A DNA stretch of 19,479 bases from Marinagarivorans sp. UBA5868 (GTDB taxonomy: Bacteria > Pseudomonadota > Gammaproteobacteria > Pseudomonadales > Cellvibrionaceae). The stretch spans positions 2,030 to 21,508 of the forward strand of contig DJFQ01000023.1 in the NCBI GenBank assembly GCA_002432095.1. Direction: 5' to 3'. The number at the start of each line of letters is the position of its first letter. Positions within the stretch are counted from its first letter, which is position 1. A model generated the notes under the pieces. It was not told the origin of the DNA and did no database searches. It worked only from the letters and a program-made list of their open reading frames with translations. The translations under genes and the position numbers were made by a program. This document shows, piece by piece, positions 7,172 through 14,538 of this stretch.

Positions 7172-8026
7172 ATGGCTGTTGATTTACCCAGCGGCGTGTC
7201 GCAGCAAAACGTGAGTACCAAGCTTCAGCACCGCGCGATCAAACAGGTATTGCTGTTGAGCGGAAGCTTTGTCGTGTTTTCCTTTATTTATTGTTACATC
7301 TACGCGCTGCTTTACCCGGGCAGCTTCCATGCAAATTTTGAGTCAGTGCTAAGTTGCGTCAGTCAGGATTGGCTGGTTTGGCTGCTGATCACCCCATTTG
7401 TCGCCCACGCTATTTTCAAAAAAGATCTCTCAGGCCGGAGTGGGCAGCTGTCGGCACTCGCGCTGTTGATTACCTGTACGCTGATGCTCGGTGGCGCCCG
7501 CATGTTGAGCGAGCACCTCAATGGCGGAGAAGACTGGCTGCATATATTGCTGATTTACACACCGCGCTATCTCGTCATTACCGCGCTGATGGTGGTGATT
7601 GGTTTGTTGTACATCTTCAAAGGCCGCACCGATACCTCCGATGCGCAATGTCGCCAATTGCTGCAGGTGTTAGCAAGCCATCCTCGGCAGGAGCCGGAGC
7701 CGCTGGTGGTGTACAAAGGCAGCGCACGAAAGATGATTCTGCCGCAGGATATTCATGTGGTGAGGGCTTGCGGTAATTACCTTGAATTGGATACCGCAGA
7801 GGACTGTTATCTGATGCGCAACACCATGAAAAATATCGAGCGGCAACTATGTGCGTGCGGCTTTGTACGCATTCATCGCTCTCATCTGGTGAATATCCGC
7901 GCGGTCGACAAAGTGTGTGGCGTCAAGTTGGAGGCCCACCTATGCGGGGGCAAAGTGCTCAAAATTGGTAAAAAATATCTGCAGGAGCTGCCGCATTTTC
8001 GGCAGACTTCCGCTGCGTCGGGGTGA
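7172..8026 (+). CDS. Membrane-bound LytTR-family transcription regulator
   Basis: The 284-residue product has about four N-terminal transmembrane helices (~25-45, 65-82, 93-110, 122-148 with VVIGLLYIFKG) and a C-terminal LytTR DNA-binding domain (~180-278). Recognisable LytTR features are the VYKGSARKMILPQDI lead strand, VRACGNYLELDT, MRNTMKNIERQL and FVRIHRSHLVNIRAVDKV. I prefer ATG 7172 because GGAG lies 9 nt upstream; ATG 7157 has no ribosome site. There is no receiver domain, so the signal is probably sensed through the membrane part. LytTR domains bind direct repeats about 20 bp apart, and such repeats lie directly upstream. The divergent MATE operon is a plausible target. The gene converges with a small unknown gene (8039-8356). 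Confidence 0.87.
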   Translation: MAVDLPSGVSQQNVSTKLQHRAIKQVLLLSGSFVVFSFIYCYIYALLYPGSFHANFESVLSCVSQDWLVWLLITPFVAHAIFKKDLSGRSGQLSALALLITCTLMLGGARMLSEHLNGGEDWLHILLIYTPRYLVITALMVVIGLLYIFKGRTDTSDAQCRQLLQVLASHPRQEPEPLVVYKGSARKMILPQDIHVVRACGNYLELDTAEDCYLMRNTMKNIERQLCACGFVRIHRSHLVNIRAVDKVCGVKLEAHLCGGKVLKIGKKYLQELPHFRQTSAASG

Positions 8027-8038
8027 TGGTACCCATTC

Positions 8039-8356
8039 TCAATCCGAGCTGGAAAATCGTCGGATCAACCGGCCATCCTCTTCAAATACGTCCAGTTGAA
8101 ATTGTGTTGCGCAGCTGCGTAAAAGCGTGAGCACCGAGGGCGTTTCAGCGTTGGCATATTGCTCTCGCTCAAGTTCGCCACGCAGGAGAAACAAACCGTC
8201 ACCGCTCTGCTCCAATCGTAAGGACGCGCCGTCCTGTTGGCATTCCAGTGAATGTTCGTTGCCGACTGTGCGCCATCCTGCATCATTTAATTTTTCGGCC
8301 TGCGAGGCCATAGGTAGCGCGGTTTCGTAGGTGGCGAAGAGTCTTAGGGATTCCAT
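8039..8356 (-). CDS. Uncharacterised 105-aa protein, divergent from yebG
   Basis: I do not recognise a family. ATG 8356 has TAGGAA about 9 nt upstream. The frame is open further upstream to 8728, but that extension crosses the LexA box and runs antisense through yebG, so I reject it. The product starts MESLRLFATYETALPMASQA, is soluble, acidic in places and ends in GRLIRRFSSSD. It has no signal peptide or membrane segment. Its N-terminal half reads like a compact beta-rich domain (WRTVGNEHSLECQQDGASLR, then GDGLFLLRGELE). It shares the short divergent region with yebG, including the LexA box 41 bp from its start, so it may be DNA-damage induced. The stop is 12 bp from that of the convergent LytTR gene. 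Confidence 0.65.
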   Translation of the reverse strand: MESLRLFATYETALPMASQAEKLNDAGWRTVGNEHSLECQQDGASLRLEQSGDGLFLLRGELEREQYANAETPSVLTLLRSCATQFQLDVFEEDGRLIRRFSSSD

Positions 8357-8374
8357 AGTTTGTGTTCCTAACGG

Positions 8375-8403
8375 TTGACAGTACGTTTGTAGACTAATAC
8401 TGT
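8375..8403 (+). promoter_or_regulatory. Candidate sigma70 promoter of yebG
   Basis: A perfect -35 hexamer TTGACA (8375-8380) is followed after 17 bp by TACTGT (8398-8403) as a weak -10. The -10 lies inside the LexA box, so bound repressor would block the promoter. The -10 match is poor, so the exact start is uncertain. Confidence 0.5.
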
Positions 8404-8417
8404 ATGTAAATACAGTT
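8398..8417. promoter_or_regulatory. LexA (SOS) box
   Basis: TACTGTATGTAAATACAGTT carries the core CTGT (8400-8403), eight bases, then ACAG (8412-8415). This exactly fits the gammaproteobacterial LexA operator CTGT-N8-ACAG with an A/T-rich centre. It ends 17 bp before the yebG start, a gene known to be LexA-regulated in E. coli, and lies 41 bp from the divergent unknown gene. Confidence 0.9.
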
Positions 8418-8434
8418 TGACCCGGAGGGTATTT

Positions 8435-8746
8435 ATGGCGGTTATCGCGGTTTGGCAATGTGATCGAGACGGCAGTATGTTTCAAGACAAAAAAGAAGCG
8501 GAAGAATACGACAAAATGCTGGAACTGGCGGAGAATATCAGCCAGTTGCTCGACCAGCACGTGCCGGGTGGCAGCTCGGGTCATAATGAGGCGATTGGCC
8601 TGTTCCTCGCCAAACACCGGGATTTGCTGGCTCGCGCCTGCAAGGGCAAACCCGAGCTGCTGCTGGAGGAGATCGCTCCGCCGCAGACGGGCAATAATGC
8701 GGAGGCGGCCGGCAATAAAGTTGCCCAACTCGCCGCCAAGGGCTGA
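8435..8746 (+). CDS. yebG: YebG-family SOS-induced protein
   Basis: Small cytoplasmic protein of the DNA-damage response; its biochemical role is not settled in E. coli. The 103-residue product matches the YebG pattern: MAV start, a charged short strand, KKEAEEYDKMLELAENI (E. coli has KKEADAYDKMLDTADLL), then an acidic middle, LFLAKHRDLLARA and a KGKPELL-like stretch. ATG 8435 follows GGAGGG (8424-8429) at 5-nt spacing. A TTG-type start at 8417 would overlap the LexA box and is rejected. The LexA box and a TTGACA -35 directly upstream support SOS control and strengthen the identification. The C-terminus is Ala/Gly/Asn-rich and poorly conserved, as is usual in this family. Confidence 0.88.
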   Translation: MAVIAVWQCDRDGSMFQDKKEAEEYDKMLELAENISQLLDQHVPGGSSGHNEAIGLFLAKHRDLLARACKGKPELLLEEIAPPQTGNNAEAAGNKVAQLAAKG

Positions 8747-8879
8747 GGCTCATTTTTTGCGGCAAGAATGCTGCTCTCGCATAGCCTAATCACCTCTTAT
8801 GCTTCGCTAGTGCTCGCGGTTGCCATCGCCAATCGACTGCGGATTTCCCCAGTTTCATAGCCTTTCCCACAAAAAAGCT

Positions 8880-8885
8880 TACAAT
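8880..8885 (+). promoter_or_regulatory. Candidate -10 element for rapA
   Basis: TACAAT (8880-8885) is one base from the TATAAT consensus, with no convincing -35. It overlaps the first ATG of the long rapA frame (8884), so a transcript starting near 8891 would exclude that ATG and fits translation from 8971. The rest of the 8747-8970 gap shows no RNA gene or clear hairpin. Confidence 0.3.
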
Positions 8886-8970
8886 GCCGCCGCGAAAAAG
8901 CGGCGTACTGCACCTGGCGACAGGCTGGTCTGGCGCTGTAGAGATTGGTAAGAGAATGGTGGACGGGGTT

Positions 8971-11601
8971 ATGGCGGAAATAGCGGTAGGTCAGCGTTGG
9001 GTGGTGGATGCGGAGCCGGAATTAGGACTCGGTATCGTGGTGGGGGTGGATGCACGGGTGCTCACCCTGGTGTTTCCCCAGGCGGATTGTGAACGTATGT
9101 ACGCCCGCCAAAAAGCGCCCCTGACACGCATCGCATTTGACGTCGGTGACCGCATCCACACCGCAGACGGTCGCACCGGCACCGTGGTTGCCGTGCACGA
9201 CCACGCTGGCCTTAAGCTCTACGATATTGGCGAAGAGCAACTGGTGCCGGAAGTCTCTCTTTCCAGTGAAATCAAAATGAATCAACCACTGCTGCGGTTG
9301 CAAACCGGGCAGTTAGACGCGGCCAAATGGTTTGCGTTTCGCCGTCAGCTGGACCGCGCCATGGCGCGTACCTGGCAATCACAGCTGGGCGGTCTATTGG
9401 GCGTCCGCGCCAATCTGATACCCCACCAACTCTACGTCGCACGCAGTGCTTGTGATCGCGAAAACGTGCGTGTGCTGTTGGCGGACGAAGTCGGTCTGGG
9501 CAAGACCCTTGAGGCCGGTATGATCCTCACCCGGTTGCTGCGTTTTGAACGCACACAGCGAGTGCTGGTGCTGGTTCCGGATGCGTTGCAGATTCAGTGG
9601 CTGGTGGAACTGATTCGGCGTTTTAATCTGCGCCCGGATCTCTATGCGGGAGAGGAGCACGATTTCAGTCTCGGGCAGATTCATCTGCTGCCTCATTCCG
9701 CCATGGCGACGGATTCTCGCCTGGCGGCCTCGCTGGCGGAGTTCGATATGGCGATTGTGGATGAGGCTCACCATCTGCAGCCCGGCTCCGAGTCCTTTAC
9801 GTTGTTGCAGGAGTTGTCGCAACGCTGCCGACATCTAGTGCTGCTCTCGGCAACCCCCGAGCAGCTCGGTGTGGAAAGTCATTTCGCTCGTCTGCAGTTG
9901 CTCGACCCCGCTAAATTCGACTCGCTGGAACATTTCATCGCCCAGGAGGCAACCTACGGCGAACTTAATCGCCAAATTCGCGCATTACCCGAAGGGCGAG
10001 ACCAACTGATTCGCGACTACCAACTCGACCCGTCCCTTGACGGATCCCTGTTGGTCGACCGCTTGCTCGATTGCCACGGCATCGGCCGGGTAATGTTTCG
10101 CAACACGCGCGCCTCTGTGCAGGGGTTTCCCCAACGTAAAGCGGTGCCCCATCGGCTCCAGGATGATTCTTGGGAAGCCAAATTCGAATGGCTTGCTGAC
10201 TTCGCCCGCAAAAACCCTGGCAAAAAAATTCTGGTGATCTGTCACGCGGTAGAGCAAGTGCGCGACTGCGAAGCACACCTCTGGCAAAAGCACGGCATCC
10301 ATGTCGCCCTGTTTCACGAAGACATGGACTTGGTGGAGCGCGACAGTGCTGCGGCCTATTTCGCCGATATGGAACGCGGTTGTCCGCTGCTGCTGTGCTC
10401 CGAAATCGGCAGCGAAGGGCGCAACTTTCAATTCAGTCATCATCTTGTCTGCATGGATTTGCCGGATCACCCGGATGTGCTGGAGCAGCGCATAGGAAGA
10501 CTAGACCGCATCGGTCAGCAGCAGACAGTGAATGTTCACATCCCGTTTGCGGAAGGCTCTGTCGACGCGGAAAAATTCACTTGGTATCACGAGGTGCTGC
10601 AGTGCATTGACCGGCAGAGTCCCGCCGCCGGTGCAGTGCATGATCAGTATTGGTCGCAGCTGATGCACAGCGATTCGGATGGGCCGGTGCATGCAATGGC
10701 TCATCAGGCGCTCCAGCAGCTTGAAGTACAAATTCAACAGGGGCGGGACGCGCTGCTGGAAATGAACAGCTGCCGTCGGCCCCAGGCGGATCAGCTGGTG
10801 GCAGCCATCGCCGAATTTGAGCAGGAAACGCCGTTGGCGCTAGTGGAGCAGGCGAGCGAGCTGTTTAATTTTCATTTTGAAGAAACTCAGGGCGGTGCCT
10901 ATTCCCTGATTCCGGCCGACAACATGTTGATTCCGTCGTTGCCCGGTATTCCGCTGGATGGTATCGAAGTGACGTTTGATCGCGCCCTCGCCAATGCGCG
11001 GGAGGACGTGCTGTTTCTCACTTGGGATTCGCCGTTTATCACCGGCCTGTGGGAAATTCTTCACCACTCGGATTTGGGCTCGGCGTCGGTGGCATTTTTG
11101 CCGAGCAAACAATTGCCGCCGGGCAAGTGCCTGTTGGAAACCTGTTTTGATTTATTGATTCAGTCTTCGCAGGCGACCGCCTGCCTGCCTTTTTTAACCG
11201 ATCTTTCAGTGCGTGCGCTGGTGTTGGATATGGGTGAAAAAGATTTATCGGACGCCCTGCCGGAGCTGTCATTCGAAAAATCACTCACCCCGGCGGATAA
11301 AAAACTTGCGCGCAAAATCATTCAGTCGCGCAAGGATGTGCTGGCTCAGTGGTATCACAAAGCGGAGAAATTTGCCGACGCCAAACGCGCCGTTCTTGTG
11401 CAGCAGGCGGTAGGTCGAGTGGAGGATTATTTTGCCACCGAAATCGAACGCTTAGAGGACTTGGCACGCCGCAATCCCAATGTGGATCTGGCGGAGGTGG
11501 AGGCGCTACGCTCGCGCCGAGACGGCATATTGCATGCCCTGCGCCAACAGGTTCAGGTGCAGCTTTCCGCCATTCGTTTGGTAGTCACCACCGCTCCTTG
11601 A
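8971..11601 (+). CDS. rapA: RNA polymerase-associated SWI2/SNF2 ATPase RapA (HepA), compact form
   Basis: RapA binds RNA polymerase and uses ATP to remodel it and promote recycling after transcription. ATG 8971 aligns with the E. coli start (MAEIAVGQRW against MPFTLGQRW); the frame is open to 8884, but those 29 residues have no family counterpart. The N-terminal part has RapA tandem SH3-like features (DAEPELGLGIVVGVDAR). Helicase motifs follow in order: ADEVGLGKT (171-179), VDEAHH (263-268), LLSATPEQLG (~291-300), LLCSEIGSEGRNFQF (~471-485) and EQRIGRLDRIGQ (505-516). The C-terminal RapA-specific part ends with AIRLVVTTAP, like E. coli ALRLIVVTHQ. At 876 residues it is about 90 shorter than E. 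coli RapA (968), mostly from a smaller stretch between SATP and the second RecA lobe. No frameshift is visible, so I expect it to be functional. Confidence 0.95.
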   Translation: MAEIAVGQRWVVDAEPELGLGIVVGVDARVLTLVFPQADCERMYARQKAPLTRIAFDVGDRIHTADGRTGTVVAVHDHAGLKLYDIGEEQLVPEVSLSSEIKMNQPLLRLQTGQLDAAKWFAFRRQLDRAMARTWQSQLGGLLGVRANLIPHQLYVARSACDRENVRVLLADEVGLGKTLEAGMILTRLLRFERTQRVLVLVPDALQIQWLVELIRRFNLRPDLYAGEEHDFSLGQIHLLPHSAMATDSRLAASLAEFDMAIVDEAHHLQPGSESFTLLQELSQRCRHLVLLSATPEQLGVESHFARLQLLDPAKFDSLEHFIAQEATYGELNRQIRALPEGRDQLIRDYQLDPSLDGSLLVDRLLDCHGIGRVMFRNTRASVQGFPQRKAVPHRLQDDSWEAKFEWLADFARKNPGKKILVICHAVEQVRDCEAHLWQKHGIHVALFHEDMDLVERDSAAAYFADMERGCPLLLCSEIGSEGRNFQFSHHLVCMDLPDHPDVLEQRIGRLDRIGQQQTVNVHIPFAEGSVDAEKFTWYHEVLQCIDRQSPAAGAVHDQYWSQLMHSDSDGPVHAMAHQALQQLEVQIQQGRDALLEMNSCRRPQADQLVAAIAEFEQETPLALVEQASELFNFHFEETQGGAYSLIPADNMLIPSLPGIPLDGIEVTFDRALANAREDVLFLTWDSPFITGLWEILHHSDLGSASVAFLPSKQLPPGKCLLETCFDLLIQSSQATACLPFLTDLSVRALVLDMGEKDLSDALPELSFEKSLTPADKKLARKIIQSRKDVLAQWYHKAEKFADAKRAVLVQQAVGRVEDYFATEIERLEDLARRNPNVDLAEVEALRSRRDGILHALRQQVQVQLSAIRLVVTTAP

Positions 11602-11670
11602 GGTTTGGCATCATCTGGAATTTCGGCTGGTCTTCAAAAAGCCGGCCTATTCGCTAAATCTCAGAAATGC

Positions 11671-12597
11671 TTATTCCAGAATTTCAAAACCCCCTTCGTA
11701 GCGTTGCAAAAATTGCTGCAGATAAAACGCATTTTGCTCCGCGCTGATCAACGGATTATCCAGCACCACCAGCTTGCGTTTTTTAGCTTGTAGCTCCGGG
11801 CGAACGTAAAAGAAATGCTGACTGAAAAGGCTGTCGATGGTGCCGTCGGCCAGTGCCAACTCTACGCCTTTTTTTAAGCGCTCTGCCAATTCCGGTTTTC
11901 GGGCATTGACGTAGAGATAAAACGGCAGCGGATAAAACACGCTAATTTCGCGATTGAGCACAATGCCGGGAAAATCAATTTTGCGGGTGGTCAAAGTCGT
12001 GTGCGCATCGAGCATGCTCAAAGGAATATAATCGAAGCGGCCTCGCACAAGCATGGGAAAAAGCGCTTCCAGGGTCTGCGCTTCCACCACTTCAATTTGA
12101 TTGGCAGCAAATATTTCCACATCAATCCACACCCCCATACCTGCCACCAATTGTTTGAAATTCATAGTATTGCGGATGTTATCCAGATTCTGTTTGGTGG
12201 CTTCCGTGGTAATCAAATTACGTAATCCCAGCATGCCATTTAATACCGGAAATTCCACCGGAATGACTTTCGTGGGATCGACAAAGTGGCCGCGCCAGTG
12301 GGAGGAAAACTGCAGATCGAGACGCGAGCCTTTTTCGGTTTCCAGCATCGAGCGGTTCGATGACATGGGTTCAGTAAAGTACTGCAACTGATAAGGCCCG
12401 TATTCGGGTACGGTTTTCTCCAGGGTCAGTTTCAGCACATCCGTAAGGTACAAGCGCAGTAGCGGAGTGTAACCCTGGTTGTAATGTTTGATCACCATCG
12501 GTGCACGCGGGGGCTCTGCGCATGTTTGCGCGCTGCAAAAACACAGCAGGGCAGCCCAATACCAATGGAGCCAGCGGAGACGGAATAAATGCACCAT
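11671..12597 (-). CDS. Periplasmic solute-binding-like protein (SBP type 2 fold)
   Basis: The protein has 308 residues with a signal peptide (MVHLFRLRWLHWYWAALLCFC, cleaved near A27 in TCAEPP). The mature part resembles family-3 extracellular solute-binding domains: an LTDVLKLTLEKT helix, the GLRNLIT and NTMNFKQLVAGMGVW segments (lobe 2, where ligand-proximal residues usually lie), RGRFDYIPLSMLDA, and a C-terminal DGTIDSLFSQHFF helix like the GxxxxLxxKW ending of the family. No permease or ATPase gene is nearby. It diverges from a histidine kinase with a periplasmic domain, so a sensory role feeding that kinase is more likely than transport. The ribosome site before ATG 12597 is weak. The ligand is unknown. 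The 3' end converges with rapA, 69 bp apart. Confidence 0.7.
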   Translation of the reverse strand: MVHLFRLRWLHWYWAALLCFCSAQTCAEPPRAPMVIKHYNQGYTPLLRLYLTDVLKLTLEKTVPEYGPYQLQYFTEPMSSNRSMLETEKGSRLDLQFSSHWRGHFVDPTKVIPVEFPVLNGMLGLRNLITTEATKQNLDNIRNTMNFKQLVAGMGVWIDVEIFAANQIEVVEAQTLEALFPMLVRGRFDYIPLSMLDAHTTLTTRKIDFPGIVLNREISVFYPLPFYLYVNARKPELAERLKKGVELALADGTIDSLFSQHFFYVRPELQAKKRKLVVLDNPLISAEQNAFYLQQFLQRYEGGFEILE

Positions 12598-12641
12598 GAG
12601 CTGAGTGATTCGGTGGCAATGATCTTTTGACTATAGAACAC

Positions 12642-12694
12642 ATCCTCACGGAGGAGACACCATCCCAATCCATGGTTGGCGTGTTTGTGAGGAT
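12642..12694. repeat. Long imperfect inverted repeat / structured hairpin
   Basis: Outer arms ATCCTCAC (12642-12649) and GTGAGGAT (12687-12694) pair perfectly. Middle arms AGACAC (12655-12660) and GTGTTT (12681-12686) pair with one G-T. Inner arms CCAATC (12665-12670) and GGTTGG (12674-12679) pair with one G-T around the loop CAT. The total is about 20 pairs in 53 nt, with GGAGG in the bulge at 12650-12654. It could be an operator cluster, an RNA leader element or a decayed repeat. Confidence 0.55.
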
Positions 12695-12730
12695 TTGCTA
12701 TTTCAAGAGTGTTTTAGGTGAACTGGAAAT

Positions 12731-12759
12731 AACAACTCGCAATATATAGGCGAGTAGTT
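12731..12759. repeat. Inverted repeat over a -10-like sequence
   Basis: Arms AACAACTCGC (12731-12740) and GCGAGTAGTT (12750-12759) pair at nine of ten positions around a 9-nt loop containing TATATA. A dyad over a -10-like site suits a regulator binding site for the kinase operon. A leader hairpin is the alternative. Confidence 0.5.
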
Positions 12760-12929
12760 ATAGGGACAGGCTGTTTGTCGATTATGTGTTGCAAAAACCA
12801 GATCTATGGTTGGGCGAAGCCAAAACCCCTGGCTATAGTGAACTACACATCACACTGTTACGAGGGCTGCTCCGAAAGGGAAATCGGCGAAGTGCCACCG
12901 TATCCGTGTTCCAAAATGGTAGGGAAGGC

Positions 12930-14510
12930 ATGACCAACACCTTGGGCCGCTTGCGCAGACACCGACTACAGCGTTACCTCGCTGTGGTGGTTTTTTTATC
13001 TATCGCGTTTCCCGCAGTAGTCAGTGGCGGTTTTCTTATTTGGCAAAATTATCAGCGCACACTGCAGCAGGACAGTGTGCTTGCAGCAAACAATTATATG
13101 GATTTGCTACAGGCCGGTATGTCGATTCCACTGTGGAATGTTTCGCCCGAGCTGGGTAGGCCGTTATTGGACAGCATTCTAGTGGACGCTGCCGTTGTTT
13201 CGATCCGCGTGGTGACAGAAACCGGCGAGCCATTTTTGCAATATATACGCGAGATTGAGGGCGCAGGATCGGCGGACAATATCGTGTTGCAGCGTAAGGT
13301 TTTGTATAACCAGGATGTTATAGGTCAGGTGGAAATGGCTTACAGCCTGGCCGCCGCGCAGGCGCGAGCGTCTGCGGAAACTCAATTGCTCGCCATTACG
13401 ATCATCGTGCAGTTGATTGTGTCGCTGTTAACCATTTCCTGGGTTTTGCATCGCAAAATCCTCTCGCCTTTACAAAAGCTTGGTGCAGCGGCAGCGGGCA
13501 TCGCCAAAGGCGATTTAAAAACCACTGTGCCGCCGCTTGCGGACGATGAATTTGGCGAGTTATCGCAACAACTGGAAAGTATGCGCAGCGAACTTGATAT
13601 TCATTTCTCTCAGCTGGAGCAGCGCGTCGATAAGCGCACATTAGAATTGCGGATTGTGAACGAAACGTTGCAGGGTACTCTGGACCGTCTGCAACAAACA
13701 CAACATTATTTAGTGCAATCGGAAAAACTGGCAGCGTTGGGCTCTTTGGTTGCAGGCGTTGCACACGAGCTGAATACGCCGATCGGCAATGGCCTCACGG
13801 TAGCCACCAGCATGTGTGACAGTTGCGACATGATTAAGCGGGATATGGCGCAGGGTTTGACTCGCGCGGCATTGGATCGTTTTCTCCGCGATATGGATGA
13901 AGGGTCACAGCTGGTGAGTCGCAATCTGGAAAAAGCATCCGAACTGGTGAGCAGCTTTAAACAAGTGGCCATGGATCGCACCAGTGCGCAGCGGCGACGT
14001 TTCTCTCTGTCCGCTATTTTGGCCGAAACCCGTATGACCCTGTCTCCGGCATTTAAACGTACGCCTTTTTTGGTGAATATCCAGGTGGCGGAAGATCTGA
14101 CATTGGACAGTTATCCGGGGCCGCTGGGGCAAGTGGTCACTAATTTATTAAACAATGCACTGATTCACGCATTTGATGGCAAAACCAACGGCACCGTTTT
14201 AATGCGTGCAGAGAAACAACACGACATGGTGGAATTGGTGGTGGAAGACGATGGCGTGGGTATTCCGGATGAGCACAAAAATCGGATTTTCGACCCATTT
14301 TTTACGACCAAACTCGGTGCCGGCGGCAGCGGTTTGGGCATGCACATAGTGCATAACATAGTGACGGGTATTTTGGGGGGGAAAATACGCGTTTGGTCAC
14401 AAGTGGGCAAAGGTACGCGCTTTGTTTTGACGCTGCCGCTGTCCGCGCCGCGGGAAAGTGTTGAAGCAGCTGCGGAAAACGCATCCATGAACTTGTTGGC
14501 AACAGGTTGA
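12930..14510 (+). CDS. Membrane sensor histidine kinase with HAMP domain
   Basis: The protein has 526 residues. It senses a periplasmic signal, autophosphorylates and passes phosphate to a partner, very likely the response regulator encoded 28 nt downstream. ATG 12930 follows AGGGAAGG. Helix 1 lies at ~16-37, a periplasmic sensor domain at ~38-150 (starting NYQRTLQQDS) and helix 2 at ~152-173. HAMP (~174-228, SPLQKLGAAAAGIAKGDL) leads into a coiled coil (~228-265, including EQRVDKRTLELRIVNETL). The H-box has H279 in VAGVAHELNTPIGN, a variant common in kinases with the HELNTP motif. ATPase motifs are N405 and N409 (NLLNNALIHAF), DDGVGIPD (440-447), FDPFFTTK and GGSGLGMH (465-472). The diverging gene encodes a binding-protein-like partner. 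The stop at 14510 closely precedes the next gene, indicating an operon. Confidence 0.92.
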   Translation: MTNTLGRLRRHRLQRYLAVVVFLSIAFPAVVSGGFLIWQNYQRTLQQDSVLAANNYMDLLQAGMSIPLWNVSPELGRPLLDSILVDAAVVSIRVVTETGEPFLQYIREIEGAGSADNIVLQRKVLYNQDVIGQVEMAYSLAAAQARASAETQLLAITIIVQLIVSLLTISWVLHRKILSPLQKLGAAAAGIAKGDLKTTVPPLADDEFGELSQQLESMRSELDIHFSQLEQRVDKRTLELRIVNETLQGTLDRLQQTQHYLVQSEKLAALGSLVAGVAHELNTPIGNGLTVATSMCDSCDMIKRDMAQGLTRAALDRFLRDMDEGSQLVSRNLEKASELVSSFKQVAMDRTSAQRRRFSLSAILAETRMTLSPAFKRTPFLVNIQVAEDLTLDSYPGPLGQVVTNLLNNALIHAFDGKTNGTVLMRAEKQHDMVELVVEDDGVGIPDEHKNRIFDPFFTTKLGAGGSGLGMHIVHNIVTGILGGKIRVWSQVGKGTRFVLTLPLSAPRESVEAAAENASMNLLATG

Positions 14511-14538
14511 ACGGCAAACGGTTTAAATAGGTATCCTC

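Larger units (their letters stand above)
12598..12929. other. Divergent regulatory region between binding-protein and kinase genes
   Basis: This 332-bp region holds a long imperfect inverted repeat (12642-12694), a second one (12731-12759) with TATATA in its loop, and TATAGT on the minus strand (12630-12635) as a possible -10 for the binding-protein gene. The kinase frame is open from a GTG at 12786, but the AGGGAAGG before ATG 12930 and the start of the first membrane helix favour 12930. I see no separate gene here. Confidence 0.5.

Noticed and set aside
6881..7221. Minus-strand ORFs of 68 and 90 aa in the LytTR upstream region
   Set aside because: Their sequence follows the direct repeats (repeated ICHHG peptide) and lacks ribosome sites or homology; regulatory DNA is the better explanation.
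8357..8728. N-terminal extension of the 105-aa unknown protein up to 8728
   Set aside because: It would cross the LexA box and run antisense through most of yebG; ATG 8356 has a good ribosome site.
8884..8970. 29-residue N-terminal extension of RapA
   Set aside because: No counterpart in E. coli RapA, and a TACAAT -10-like element overlaps the first ATG.
9022..11284. Many antisense and out-of-frame ORFs within rapA
   Set aside because: Shadows of a GC-rich conserved gene; none shows a recognisable domain.
11602..11670. Terminator between rapA and the convergent binding-protein gene
   Set aside because: Only a weak six-pair stem with a G-T (GGCTGG/CCGGCC) and no T-run; not convincing.
12786..12929. 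48-residue N-terminal extension of the histidine kinase from a GTG
   Set aside because: No ribosome site, no domain resemblance, and ATG 12930 has AGGGAAGG just before the first membrane helix.
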